Position numbers and translations under genes: made by a program. 64,000 nt of DNA from CAIZWU01 sp942492905 (GTDB lineage Bacteria; Verrucomicrobiota; Verrucomicrobiia; Verrucomicrobiales; V1-33): the NCBI GenBank assembly GCA_942492905.1, contig OW818657.1, positions 3,286,001 to 3,350,000 of the forward strand. The letters run 5' to 3'. The notes under the pieces were generated by a model. The model did no database searches and was not told the DNA's origin. It saw only the letters and a list, made by a program, of their open reading frames with translations. Of this stretch, positions 37,401-45,333 are shown in pieces (positions within the stretch are counted from its first letter, which is position 1; each line of letters starts with the position of its first letter).

Positions 37401-37900
37401 TGCACGCCGGGTTCCAGCCGGATGCCATATTGGATGTCGTTGGCTAGGCTGGCGTTGAGATCGACCAGATACTCGATGGTGCGGCGCTTGGTGCGGTTGA
37501 TGGAGTCGTTGTATTTGGCAAAGGCGAGACCGCTGGTGTTTTTTTCCAGGAAGGGACCCAGCTCCTTGGCGGTGGCTGGTTCATAGTTGAAAGGAAACTC
37601 TTCAGCGTATTCCTCGAGGAAAAAGTCGAAGGGATTGAACACCGCCAGTTCCGCCACGAGATCCACTTCGATGGTGAGTTCCGTGAGTGGCTTTTCAAAA
37701 TTGAGGCGGGCGAGGTAATTGGAAAAAGGATCCTGCTGCCAGTTCAGGAAATGCTGGCCGCCCCCGACCTTCAGCGAGTAGGAAATGATCGGGGTGCGGC
37801 AATGGGGCGCCGGCCGCAGGCGGACGATGTGGGGACCATGCACAGTGGGCCGGTCATATTTGTAAGTGGTGCGGTGGGTGAGGGCGACGTGGATGGGCAT
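34412..37900 (-). CDS. transglutaminase-like protein with DUF2126
   Basis: The 1162-residue protein has an N-terminal transglutaminase module (residues about 1-300) with a complete triad: C180 in SGSCRDTA, H229 in DLHAWVEV and D245 in GLDPTSG. It is preceded by the small beta-sandwich domain starting MPIHVALTHRTTYKY. Residues about 310-1110 form the DUF2126 region (GEPTFISIDD, WYPGESLPRW, GTGGGNHLVIGG, ALIARFWKTPYNEELVRWG). The pair with a circularly permuted ATP-grasp protein is a recurring gene neighbourhood thought to make or process a peptide-like product. No signal peptide is visible, so it is predicted to be cytoplasmic. Its start is 327 bp from the divergent sulfotransferase. Confidence 0.92.
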   Translation of the reverse strand: MPIHVALTHRTTYKYDRPTVHGPHIVRLRPAPHCRTPIISYSLKVGGGQHFLNWQQDPFSNYLARLNFEKPLTELTIEVDLVAELAVFNPFDFFLEEYAEEFPFNYEPATAKELGPFLEKNTSGLAFAKYNDSINRTKRRTIEYLVDLNASLANDIQYGIRLEPGVQTPEQTLTLQSGSCRDTALLMVQLLRHQGLAARFVSGYLIQLTPDIKSLDGPSGTEVDFTDLHAWVEVYLPGAGWVGLDPTSGLFAGEGHIPLACTPDPSAAAPISGAIGICETEFSHHMEISRVVESPRVTKPYTEEQWADIEALGHQIDRELVAGDVRLTMGGEPTFISIDDMEGEEWNFTAVGPHKRELCGTLLRRLKAQFAPDGLLHHGQGKWYPGESLPRWSYGCWWRRDGQPLWHDDSLLADINKDYGHTADDAQRFITALTATLGITADHILPGYEDVWYYLWRERRLPGNVDVLDSKLDDKEERDRLAKIYTNGLDNIVGYVMPLRREKNGTWITGSWFLRREHLFLIPGDSAMGLRLPLDSIPWVSDEEHPRLHDVDPTIPQDPFAPFVPPLERLAAGRNFHPGIIAVSGEPDPSDVRDANAAIPAELPKLSPRQQVLQEAAAAVARPEPYPVKELAAQPDQEAAETDPNREPSPGESAPWISRTALCVECREGKLFVFIPPVRTTSDYLDLISALEATAAQLKLPIVLEGTPPPYDQRLQNLKVTPDPGVIEVNMQPAFSWDELVHNTTIVYEEARLTRLGTEKFMIDGRHVGTGGGNHLVIGGNTPADSPLLRRPDLLRSLINFWQNHPSLSFLFSGLFIGPTSQHPRIDEARNDSLYELELAFRQIPESGSVPPWLVDRIFRNLLIDVAGNTHRAEFCIDKLYSPDSVTGRLGLLELRAFEMPPHARMSLAQQLVLRALIARFWKTPYNEELVRWGTSLHDRFMLPHFVEQDFHDVLRDLRDHGYQIHDEWFAPHVEFRFPICGSITHRGVHVEIRQALEPWHVLGEQNSAGSTTRYVDSSVERLQIKVTGLTDSRHRITCNGHTVPLHPTGTAGEYVAAVRFRAWAPPEALHPTIPVQAPLTFDLVDSWNERSLGGCQYHVSHPGGLSYATLPVNSYEAEARRLSRFLPLGHTPGKLKPLPPVASREHPLTLDLRLTAVPPRG

Positions 37901-38227
37901 TGCAGGAGGGGAATTAGCAGAACGTCTGCCGGGATGAGATAAAAGTCGTGCGGGAAATGCTATTTATGAAAATTCCTCATGTTTACTGGAATTTGAGGGT
38001 AAATAGCGGACCTTTCCCCGCGAATCCCGAAGTTTCCTCAAGTTTTTCTGAAACAGAGTGGCGGGAACCGGCGAATCCGCCCGGGGGATGGGACGGTTGG
38101 GGACGATTGTCAGGTGGGTGGGGGATTGGTGGAAGGGTCTGGTTTTGAGAGTGAATCCCGGCTTTGCTTCTGCTCCAATTCTGCTTCCATCTCCTCCTGC
38201 CGGGCGATTGGTCCGGCCTGGATTTCC
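37901..38227. other. 327-bp divergent intergenic region
   Basis: No gene of its own is supported here. The first part is A+T-richer (for example around 37965-38000) and likely holds the promoter of the transglutaminase gene on the minus strand. The second half is G-rich and precedes the sulfotransferase. I could not fix a promoter or operator with confidence and see no significant inverted repeat. Confidence 0.4.
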
Positions 38228-39232
38228 ATGACACCCGTTCCACACCGCTATCTGTTGGTTTGCGCCACCCACCGCACGGGCAGCAATCTGCTGGAGCATT
38301 ACCTCAAGGCCTCCTCTGTGGCGGGCAAACCCAAGGAATTTTACAGCCCCGATCTGTCGCGGGAATTGGCGGATAAATTTCAATTTCCGGATCCGGATCA
38401 GGCGTTCCTGCGCTATCATGAAGCGATCATGGCCAAATGGCACACGTCCAATGGTGTGTTCGCGGCCAAGATCATGTGGCGCCATCTGGAAAGCATCCGC
38501 TCCCGGTTTCTGGCGGATCCAGCGGTTGCGAACCGGCCTTCGGGGACAACCGCATGGGAGACCCTGCTGGCGTTGATGCCGGATCCGATGGTGGTGCATG
38601 TGACCCGGCGGGACAAGGTATTGCAGGCCATTTCCATGGTGAGGGCCAAACAGACCGGCCTTTACACCACGGTGCATCTGGACCGGGGCCGCAAGCAGCG
38701 GTTGGAGCCGGGCGATTACGACTTTCATGCGATCAAGCTGCATGTGGAAAAACTCACCGCCGAGGATGCCGCCTGGGTGGAGTTGTTCCGCCAGCACGGG
38801 ACCCTGGTCCAAACGGTGGTGTTCGAGGATTTTGTGAAAGCCCCGCAGGAAAACACGGCCCAATTGCTCAGCCATCTAGGTCTCCCCCAACCGCCGGAAT
38901 GGATCCTGCCCGCCGTGGCGGCACGGCTGCAGTCCGATGGGATTTCGGCTGAATGGCGCAACCGCTACCTGGAGGATGCCGCGCGGGGAGGGCCGGGAGT
39001 GGATCTCGAGCGGGAGCGGCGACACCGCGCCCGCAAAGCATTGGAAAGACAGGCCGCGCGTCAGGCCCGCTGGAGCGGTTGGCAGCATCACGCGCCCGGA
39101 CGATGGCTCATGGCAGTCGAAAAATGGTGGACCAGGAATGAGCCGGAGGTCCTTCCCGGGGAAGCCCGCGGGGATGGCATCAAGCGGCCCAAACCACCCG
39201 GCGATCTCCCGGCCCCGGACGTTTCCAGCTGA
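38228..39232 (+). CDS. Stf0-family sulfotransferase
   Basis: The 334-residue protein matches Stf0 sulfotransferases, which move sulfate from PAPS to a hydroxyl of a sugar such as trehalose. The 5'-phosphosulfate-binding start CATHRTGSNLLEHYL follows directly after the first strand, then GKPKEFY, GVFAAKIMWRH, VHVTRRDKVLQAISMVRAKQTG (arginine/serine of the 3'-phosphate site) and VVFEDFVKAPQENTAQLLSHLGL. I start at the ATG at 38228, putting the P-loop-like strand at the N-terminus. A longer in-frame extension upstream is Ser/Cys-rich and unlike the family. The acceptor could be a surface glycan, but this is inference. No PAPS synthesis genes are in the window. Confidence 0.9.
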   Translation: MTPVPHRYLLVCATHRTGSNLLEHYLKASSVAGKPKEFYSPDLSRELADKFQFPDPDQAFLRYHEAIMAKWHTSNGVFAAKIMWRHLESIRSRFLADPAVANRPSGTTAWETLLALMPDPMVVHVTRRDKVLQAISMVRAKQTGLYTTVHLDRGRKQRLEPGDYDFHAIKLHVEKLTAEDAAWVELFRQHGTLVQTVVFEDFVKAPQENTAQLLSHLGLPQPPEWILPAVAARLQSDGISAEWRNRYLEDAARGGPGVDLERERRHRARKALERQAARQARWSGWQHHAPGRWLMAVEKWWTRNEPEVLPGEARGDGIKRPKPPGDLPAPDVSS

Positions 39233-39269
39233 CCAGTCGGTCCTCCTCACACGCGGGCCGCGGCCAATC

Positions 39270-40922
39270 CTAACTGCCATCCGCCGGTGGTGCCGGCTCC
39301 GGATTCCGTCGATTCGACCACCAGATCAGCCAGCCGGGCAGATTCAGCAGGGCAATGCCCACCACCAGCAGATTTTCCACGAACGCGAGTTCCATCAGGT
39401 GCAGCACCAGGAGGTGGAATGAGATGATGCCAAACCCATACAAGGCGGCCCAACTCCGGCGGAAGATGAGCAGAAAGGCCGTCGCTTCCAGGAGGAGACC
39501 AAGGGAGAAAAAGGTTTTGGCGAACCGGGGGCGCTCCATCATGAAGGCCGCATTTGCCGGGATGGGATGCCGGTAGCGGTCGTTGTCAGGATCCGGCTTG
39601 TCCAGCGGCTTGGGAGCGTCCCCATCCAGATACCTCGGATTCAGATCATTGTAAAAATTTTGCCGGTGGGTTTTGACGATCTGATTGGCAAAGTAGGGGG
39701 CATTTTTGATCCACTTGCCATCCGACTTTTCCCACTTGGTGGCGAAGGTGATCACGTAAGCGGCCGCGATGGTTGCCGCCATGAGCAACCAGTGAGCCGT
39801 CCAATTCCCGGGCCGGAGCCAATCTGGGAAGGATCTTTTCCGCAGCAGGCAGGTCGCCCGCCCCAGCAGCTGGGCCCAGGCGGCGATCGTCTGGGCTAGG
39901 AACAGCAGAGCCGTCAGGTTCTGTCCGTGATGCGGAGCCCCTTGGGAAGCATAGAGCGACCGGCCCAGGCAATGCAAAACCGTCAACGCCGTCACCGGCA
40001 CAAGAATGCCCCAGCCGGCCACATACCAGACCAGCAGCCCGGTGGCAAATTTCAGCATCAAGTCCCAATGGCCAGCCTGGCCGAACCATAACACGGCATC
40101 CGGGAACCAGACCGCCAACCCGGCCGGATGGGGCAGGGATTCAAATCCCACGCGGTTCTGCAGGCAGTGCCAGAGGACAAACGCCAGCCCCGCCCGGATA
40201 CAAAATCCTTCCAGCCGGCCGTTGCGTTGGCCATCCGTCCCCGCCAGCAAAAATGTGCGCCATGGGCCCGGCATCCGATGCCGCAACAAGACGATCAGCA
40301 GTGCCAATCCCAGCACCGCGGCGTACTGGCTGAGCAATTTCCACAGGCTGAGGTAAAACCCCACTGCAGAATCACCCAGCTCCTTTTCCGCCGCTTCGGG
40401 GTTCCCTTTCATGGGCGGCCCGGCATCCGGCAGGGACGCCACGGTGAAGAAGGATTCGTTGAATCCATCCTTCCTCGTATGGATCAGCCCCATTTTCAAT
40501 TGCACGCCGGCCGGCCATGTCAGGAGCCTCGCATGGCCGCTGGCTGACGCGTCCTGGCGCATCTGCTCCAGGACTTTTTGAGCTGCTTCCCGGGTTTCGG
40601 CGGTGGGCCCCAGGTCCTGGTCCAACAAATCCCCGTCCTCCTTTTTCAGCAGCGTGGAAAGACGTTTTTTGATCTGTGGTGAGCTGATGCCCGCATAGTC
40701 CAGGGTGGAAAGAGGAGTGCCGGTTCCGTCGGTGAGAAAGAAATAATCCACCGGCTTCGGCCGCGGATTGCCGTACATGGGAAAATGCGAAAACGGAAAC
40801 TGCTCCTTCAGCCGGATGCAGGCGACCGTGAGCAGCCCGATAAAAGCCAGTCCAATGGCCAGCCGAATCCGATATTTCACCACATCCGCCCAAAGTCCGC
40901 GCAAGTATCCCAGGAAAACCAT
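39270..40922 (-). CDS. polytopic membrane protein of unknown function
   Basis: The 550-residue protein has one N-terminal transmembrane helix (about residues 21-38), an exposed loop with the segment FPFSHFPMYGNPRPK, and then about nine further hydrophobic helices from residue 195 to the end. Between the last groups of helices lies a hydrophilic loop ending in HPIPANAAF. The helical layout and the FPFSHFPMYG-type loop recall HTTM/vitamin K carboxylase-related membrane proteins, but no diagnostic catalytic Lys or His pattern is clear. It lies 77 bp after the DUF1552 gene on the same strand. I do not assign a function. Confidence 0.7.
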   Translation of the reverse strand: MVFLGYLRGLWADVVKYRIRLAIGLAFIGLLTVACIRLKEQFPFSHFPMYGNPRPKPVDYFFLTDGTGTPLSTLDYAGISSPQIKKRLSTLLKKEDGDLLDQDLGPTAETREAAQKVLEQMRQDASASGHARLLTWPAGVQLKMGLIHTRKDGFNESFFTVASLPDAGPPMKGNPEAAEKELGDSAVGFYLSLWKLLSQYAAVLGLALLIVLLRHRMPGPWRTFLLAGTDGQRNGRLEGFCIRAGLAFVLWHCLQNRVGFESLPHPAGLAVWFPDAVLWFGQAGHWDLMLKFATGLLVWYVAGWGILVPVTALTVLHCLGRSLYASQGAPHHGQNLTALLFLAQTIAAWAQLLGRATCLLRKRSFPDWLRPGNWTAHWLLMAATIAAAYVITFATKWEKSDGKWIKNAPYFANQIVKTHRQNFYNDLNPRYLDGDAPKPLDKPDPDNDRYRHPIPANAAFMMERPRFAKTFFSLGLLLEATAFLLIFRRSWAALYGFGIISFHLLVLHLMELAFVENLLVVGIALLNLPGWLIWWSNRRNPEPAPPADGS

Positions 40923-40999
40923 TCATTCAGTAGAACCGGATTTCCTGCCGTTGCAAATCCCTTGTCCGACCGCCCCCTGCGTGGAACGGGGAGCCTGAA

Positions 41000-42400
41000 T
41001 CAACCCAGTCCTGACAAGCTGCCGGTGCTGTCCCCGAAACGGTCCAGTTTCAGGCCGCCGCGCTGGAGCAGATTCAGATAGAGATTGCAGAGAGGAGTGT
41101 CCTTGGCACTGACCACGTGGCCGGAGGGACGGAGATTGCCGCCGCGGCCGGCGAGGACCAGCGGGAGGTTTTTCCACTCGTGCGCATTGCCGTTCCGGAG
41201 GCTGGAACCGAAGAGAATCATGCTGTGATCCAGCACACTGCCTTCGCCTTCCTTCATGGATTTGAGGCGGTCGAGCAGGTAGGAATACTGCTGCATATGC
41301 CAAAGGTTGATGCGGGCATATTGCTCCAGCTTTTCCTCCTTGTCGGAGTGGTGGGAGCTTTCGTGGTGACTTTCGTGGACGCCTTCGAGGAAGCTGAAGT
41401 TTTTGCTGCTGACATCAATCCCGAACATGAAAGTGGCGGCACGGGTGTTGTCGCTCCAGAAGGCCATGGCGATGAGGTCGAGCATGAGACGGGCGTGCTC
41501 GGTGTGGTCATGGCGCATCTGGCCACCGGGGTCCTTGGCGGATTCAAAGGCTGAAATGCGGTCGCGGAGTTTGTCGAGTTCCGGTTTGAGGGAAGGATCG
41601 AGATTCTCCCCGCTGGCGACGCGCGCGATGTCGGCGGCGATGCGGGTTTCGAGGGCGCGGATGGTTTCCAGATATTCATCCAGGCGGCGCTGGTCTTCCA
41701 GGCTGACTTTGCCCCGGAGGGTCCGGGCCTGCTCGAGGGTGAGATCAAGGACGCTGCGGGTATCCTCGGCCGTCTGACGGTCATTTTCGCCGCGTTCGCG
41801 GAAAAGCCGGTCGAAAGCGGTGCGGGGATTGATCTCCGCCGGGAGCGGCACGTGGCGGTCGCGCCAGGCAATGTGGCCGCCGTAGAGTTGGGTGAAGTTG
41901 ACCTGGAGATCGACTCCCTTGCGGACAGGTTCGGTCCCGAGTTCGAGGGAAGTCAGGCGGGTGTGATGGCCGCAGGTGGCGGCGTAGGCCTGATCGATGG
42001 ACGGACCGCCGACATCGACATCGCGGCCGGTGGTTTTCCTGACGCGGTAGCCGGTGAGCCAGGAGGCGCTTTTGGCGTAGTGGCCGTCACCGCCATCGGC
42101 GAGGGCGTTCTGGAGGTTGGTGAGGATGGTAAGATCCTGGCGGTGCGCGGCGAGTGGTTCGAGGAGCGGGCTGGGCTTCCAGTCCATGCCCTCCCCTTCC
42201 GGGGTCCAGCGCTTCGGATGCACGCCGTTGGGCATGAAGAGGAAGGCCATCCGGGTGGGCGGCGTGGCTCCGGCCGCGGCCGCCCGGGCGGGCCGCGGGG
42301 CCAGTGATTCCAGGAAAGGCAGGGTGATGCTGGCGCCGATACCGCGCAGCACACTGCGGCGGTTCAGGTTGAAACGGGAAGGCGTGGAGGTGGGGTTCAT
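41000..42400 (-). CDS. DUF1552 protein with Tat-type export signal
   Basis: The 466-residue protein starts with a twin-arginine signal (NRRSVLRGIGASITLPFLESL) and belongs to DUF1552, a family nearly always encoded with DUF1592-type cytochrome c proteins in Planctomycetes and Verrucomicrobia. Landmarks are MAFLFMPNGVHPKRWTPEG, SIDQAYA, LGTEP, DHTEHARLMLDLIAMAFWSD and GSSLRNGNAHEWKNLPLVLAG, which give it an alkaline-phosphatase-like appearance. The function is not established. Its ATG overlaps the stop of the upstream cytochrome gene by 4 bp (ATGA), so the two form a coupled pair. Confidence 0.93.
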   Translation of the reverse strand: MNPTSTPSRFNLNRRSVLRGIGASITLPFLESLAPRPARAAAAGATPPTRMAFLFMPNGVHPKRWTPEGEGMDWKPSPLLEPLAAHRQDLTILTNLQNALADGGDGHYAKSASWLTGYRVRKTTGRDVDVGGPSIDQAYAATCGHHTRLTSLELGTEPVRKGVDLQVNFTQLYGGHIAWRDRHVPLPAEINPRTAFDRLFRERGENDRQTAEDTRSVLDLTLEQARTLRGKVSLEDQRRLDEYLETIRALETRIAADIARVASGENLDPSLKPELDKLRDRISAFESAKDPGGQMRHDHTEHARLMLDLIAMAFWSDNTRAATFMFGIDVSSKNFSFLEGVHESHHESSHHSDKEEKLEQYARINLWHMQQYSYLLDRLKSMKEGEGSVLDHSMILFGSSLRNGNAHEWKNLPLVLAGRGGNLRPSGHVVSAKDTPLCNLYLNLLQRGGLKLDRFGDSTGSLSGLG

Positions 42401-44313
42401 TCCGCGGGGATGAGCAGGGGTTTGAGGCGGCGGTGGGTGAAAGGCAGGCTGCGGGTGATTTCGAGGATCAGGGGTTCCGCTTTGAATTGGTTTTGTTTCA
42501 GGCTGGACTCGAGCTTGGCAATGGTGGGCATATCATAGGCCTCAATGCTGCGGCCGAGGGCATAGGAGAGCAGTTTGACCGCCAGATTACGCCCGTAACG
42601 GTCCTGCTCTGTCAGGAGGATTTTTTTGAGTTCGGCCGGACCGGAGAAGGTGCGTCCATCCGGCAGCCGGGCGCTGACGTCGAGGGGCTGGTCATTGAGG
42701 GTATCCCGCCAGCGGCCGACCGGGTCGAAGTTTTCCAACGAGAAACCCAAGGGGTCCATCCGGGCATGGCAGGCCCGGCAATCGTCGCGGCGGAGGTGGG
42801 CTTCGAGTTCTTTACGGATGGTGGGATGGGTGGTTTTCTGGTCGTCCTCGGAGATGGTGCCGACATTGGGAGGCGGAGCGGGAGGTGGTGAACCCAGCAG
42901 CTGTTCGAGGATCCACTTGCCGCGCAGGACCGGACTGCTGCGGCGGGGCAGGGCGGTGGCTGTCAGAACCGCCCCCAGCCCGAGGGAACCACCACGGATG
43001 CCGTTTTCCAGTTTGACCTGACGCAATTCGGGACCGGTGATGTTGGGGATGCCGTAGTGGTTGGCGAGGGTCTCGTTGAGGAATGCGTAGTCGCTGTGCA
43101 GAAAATCGAGCAGCGTGCCCTCCCCCCGGAGGATATGATCGGAGAAGCGCACGGCCTCATCATGGAATAGCGGCAGGAGGTCGCGTTTGATGTTATACCG
43201 GCGACGATCGGGATCAGCGGTGGTGAGGACTTTTTCGAACTGGAGCCATTGTCCCGCGAAGTTCTCCGCCAGGGCAATCGCCCGCGGATCAGCCAGCATG
43301 CGGCGGACTGAGGCATCAAGGCCGGCGGGGTCGGACAGGCGGCCGGCTTCGGCTTCGTCCAGCAGCGCGGCATCAGGGAGGGAACTCCAGAGGAACAAGC
43401 TGAGGCGGGTGGCAAGCTCCGGCCCGGTGACGCGCCAGAAGGGAGCCTCCTGATTCTCCTCGCTGAGCAGGAGGAAATCCGGCGCGCACAGGATCGCCTT
43501 GACGGCCACCCGGGCGGCCTCCTCCCAGGATCCGCCCCTCGCGAGTCGGGATTCGGCGACTCTTTGATAGCGGGCGAGCGTTTCGTCGGATGGGGTGCGG
43601 CGGAAAGCGAGGCGGAGCAGCGGGCGAAACGTTAGCTGGAAGGCTTCGGTGGGGGGGCGGCTGTCGTTGGGAGGGGCAGCGAGGAGACGGGCTTTGAGTT
43701 CAGGTTTGCTGAAAACATCCGTCAACGCAGCCTCGGCGGCGGCGAGGTATTGCTCGGCCATGACCGGGGGGATGAAGAGGGTATCCCCGACATTGTCAAA
43801 GCCTTCTCCCCCGGCTCCTTCCTCCGCGAAAAATTCCTTCGTGAGCGCCTTGGGCACCCCGAGCAGATCCTGCAGGGCGGTGGCGTATTCGGTGCGGTTC
43901 AGACGGCGCAGGCGGCGCTCGCCGGGGTCTTCCACCATGCCGCTGCGCAGGAAGGTTTCGTTGTCGGCGATCCACGCCAGAAGCTGTTGTTTTTGCTCCG
44001 CGGCGGGTTGGTCCTTTTTGGGAGGAGGCATCTGGCCGGACTCCACCTGATCCTTGGCGCGCCACCACAACCGCATCGCGGCACGGGCGTCAGGAAGATT
44101 TTTCAGGGCCGCCAGATCGACCCCGCCTTTTTGACTCTCCGCATCGTGGCAATCGATGCAGTAGGATTCCAGCATGGGCCAGATCTGCTCACGCCAATGC
44201 GTTTCGGAGGGTCCTGCGAGGGACCCGCTTTGCAGCAGAAAAGTAAGGAAAAGCGGTAGTGTGTAGGGGCGCACTGTCGGCAATCTACGCGGGGAACGCC
44301 TTGGATTGTTCAA
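42397..44313 (-). CDS. DUF1592/DUF1588 planctomycete-type cytochrome c protein
   Basis: The 638-residue protein has a hydrophobic export signal, one c-type haem motif CIDCH near residue 53, then the domains DUF1587 (RLNRTEYATALQDLLGV), DUF1595, DUF1592 (LFLWSSLPDAALLDEA and FLNETLANHYGI) and DUF1588/DUF1585 (CRACHARMDPLGFSLENFDPVGRW; DVSARLPDGRTF). The second C-x2-CH may bind a further haem. It is predicted to be periplasmic and, with the partner DUF1552 protein, to act in carbohydrate or polymer breakdown by an unknown mechanism. The frame begins with TTG at 44313. A GTG at 44274 would give a neater signal peptide (MRPYTLPLFLTFLL) and may be the true start. Confidence 0.92.
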   Translation of the reverse strand: MNNPRRSPRRLPTVRPYTLPLFLTFLLQSGSLAGPSETHWREQIWPMLESYCIDCHDAESQKGGVDLAALKNLPDARAAMRLWWRAKDQVESGQMPPPKKDQPAAEQKQQLLAWIADNETFLRSGMVEDPGERRLRRLNRTEYATALQDLLGVPKALTKEFFAEEGAGGEGFDNVGDTLFIPPVMAEQYLAAAEAALTDVFSKPELKARLLAAPPNDSRPPTEAFQLTFRPLLRLAFRRTPSDETLARYQRVAESRLARGGSWEEAARVAVKAILCAPDFLLLSEENQEAPFWRVTGPELATRLSLFLWSSLPDAALLDEAEAGRLSDPAGLDASVRRMLADPRAIALAENFAGQWLQFEKVLTTADPDRRRYNIKRDLLPLFHDEAVRFSDHILRGEGTLLDFLHSDYAFLNETLANHYGIPNITGPELRQVKLENGIRGGSLGLGAVLTATALPRRSSPVLRGKWILEQLLGSPPPAPPPNVGTISEDDQKTTHPTIRKELEAHLRRDDCRACHARMDPLGFSLENFDPVGRWRDTLNDQPLDVSARLPDGRTFSGPAELKKILLTEQDRYGRNLAVKLLSYALGRSIEAYDMPTIAKLESSLKQNQFKAEPLILEITRSLPFTHRRLKPLLIPAE

Positions 44314-44332
44314 GGAAAGCGCCTCCCAGCAG

Positions 44333-44376
44333 CCATTCTGTCTGGCGCGCCGGCCGGCGCCGGGACCGCAGAATGG
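44333..44376. terminator. compound inverted repeat after argF, possible terminator
   Basis: CCATTCTG (44333-44340) and CAGAATGG (44369-44376) form 8-bp arms around a GC-rich core that itself contains GGCGC/GCGCC symmetry. It lies just past the argF stop on the minus strand. No T-run follows, so a Rho-independent function is doubtful. Confidence 0.35.
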
Positions 44377-44382
44377 GCCTGC

Positions 44383-45291
44383 CTATGACCTGGATTGGGC
44401 GATCAGGGTCAGCACTGCTTTCTGGGCATGGAGACGGTTTTCCGCTTCCTGGAAAATCGTGTCAGCATGGGCTTCGAGGCATTCCTCACTGATCTCCTGA
44501 CCGCGGTAGGCGGGCAGGCAATGCATCACGATGGCTCCGGGAGCGGCCTGGGCGACCAAGGCGGAATTGATCTGCCAGGCGGCAAGGTCGGCGAGGCGTT
44601 TTTTGGTTTCTTCCTCCATCCCCATGCTGACCCACACATCGGTGTAGAGCACGTGTGCTCCGGTGACGGCTTTGACAGGGTCGGGTTCGATCCGGATGCG
44701 GCCGGATTTGAACTGGGCGAGACAGGCGGCGTCGGGTTGGTAGGCGGCGGGTGCGCAGATGGTGAAATCAAAACCGAGCTTTTCAGCAGCCCACATCCAC
44801 GACTTGGACATGTTGTTATCCCCGTCGCCCATGAAGACTACTTTTTTGCCTTCATAACCGCCGCAGAGCTCAACCATGGTGAGGAGGTCGGCGAGGACCT
44901 GACAGGGATGTTCATCGTCGGTCAGGGCGTTGATGGTGGGGATTTTGGCATACTGCGCAAATTCCACCAGATCCTGCTGGGCGTAGGTGCGGATGATGGC
45001 GCCGTGAACCATGCGGCCGAGGACCCGTGCGGTGTCCTTGAGGGGTTCCTTGCGGCCGAGCTGGGTGTCGGCGGAGTTGAGGTAAAGCACGCGGCCTCCC
45101 AGTTCCTGCACGCCCACTTCGAAACTGACGCGGGTGCGCGTGGAGGCCTTCATGAAGATCATCGCCCAGGATTGTCCGGCCAGCGGCTGGAAGGATTGAT
45201 CGTCGCGCGTGGCCTTGAGGTGCGCCGCAAGGTCCAGCACGCGGCGCATGTCCGTGGCGGACATGGTTTCGAGGGAGAGGAGATGATTCAT
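44383..45291 (-). CDS. argF: ornithine carbamoyltransferase
   Basis: The 302-residue enzyme condenses ornithine and carbamoyl phosphate to citrulline. The carbamoyl-phosphate site ASTRTRVSFEVG is at about residues 48-59 (usually PSTRTRVSFE), followed by HPCQVLADL and the ornithine-site segment HCLPAYRG. The length fits the family. It is the last of three clustered arginine genes in the order argB-argD-argF on the minus strand, 42 bp after argD. No ARG-box-like operator was recognised. CarB, encoded in the same window, supplies its carbamoyl phosphate. Confidence 0.97.
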   Translation of the reverse strand: MNHLLSLETMSATDMRRVLDLAAHLKATRDDQSFQPLAGQSWAMIFMKASTRTRVSFEVGVQELGGRVLYLNSADTQLGRKEPLKDTARVLGRMVHGAIIRTYAQQDLVEFAQYAKIPTINALTDDEHPCQVLADLLTMVELCGGYEGKKVVFMGDGDNNMSKSWMWAAEKLGFDFTICAPAAYQPDAACLAQFKSGRIRIEPDPVKAVTGAHVLYTDVWVSMGMEEETKKRLADLAAWQINSALVAQAAPGAIVMHCLPAYRGQEISEECLEAHADTIFQEAENRLHAQKAVLTLIAQSRS

Positions 45292-45333
45292 GTTTGGGGA
45301 GAACGAATGGTAAAGGAATCGTGCGGAAACGGG

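Noticed and set aside
38114..38227. Extended N-terminus of the sulfotransferase
   Set aside because: It is Ser/Cys-rich and unlike Stf0 enzymes, which begin at the PAPS-binding strand.
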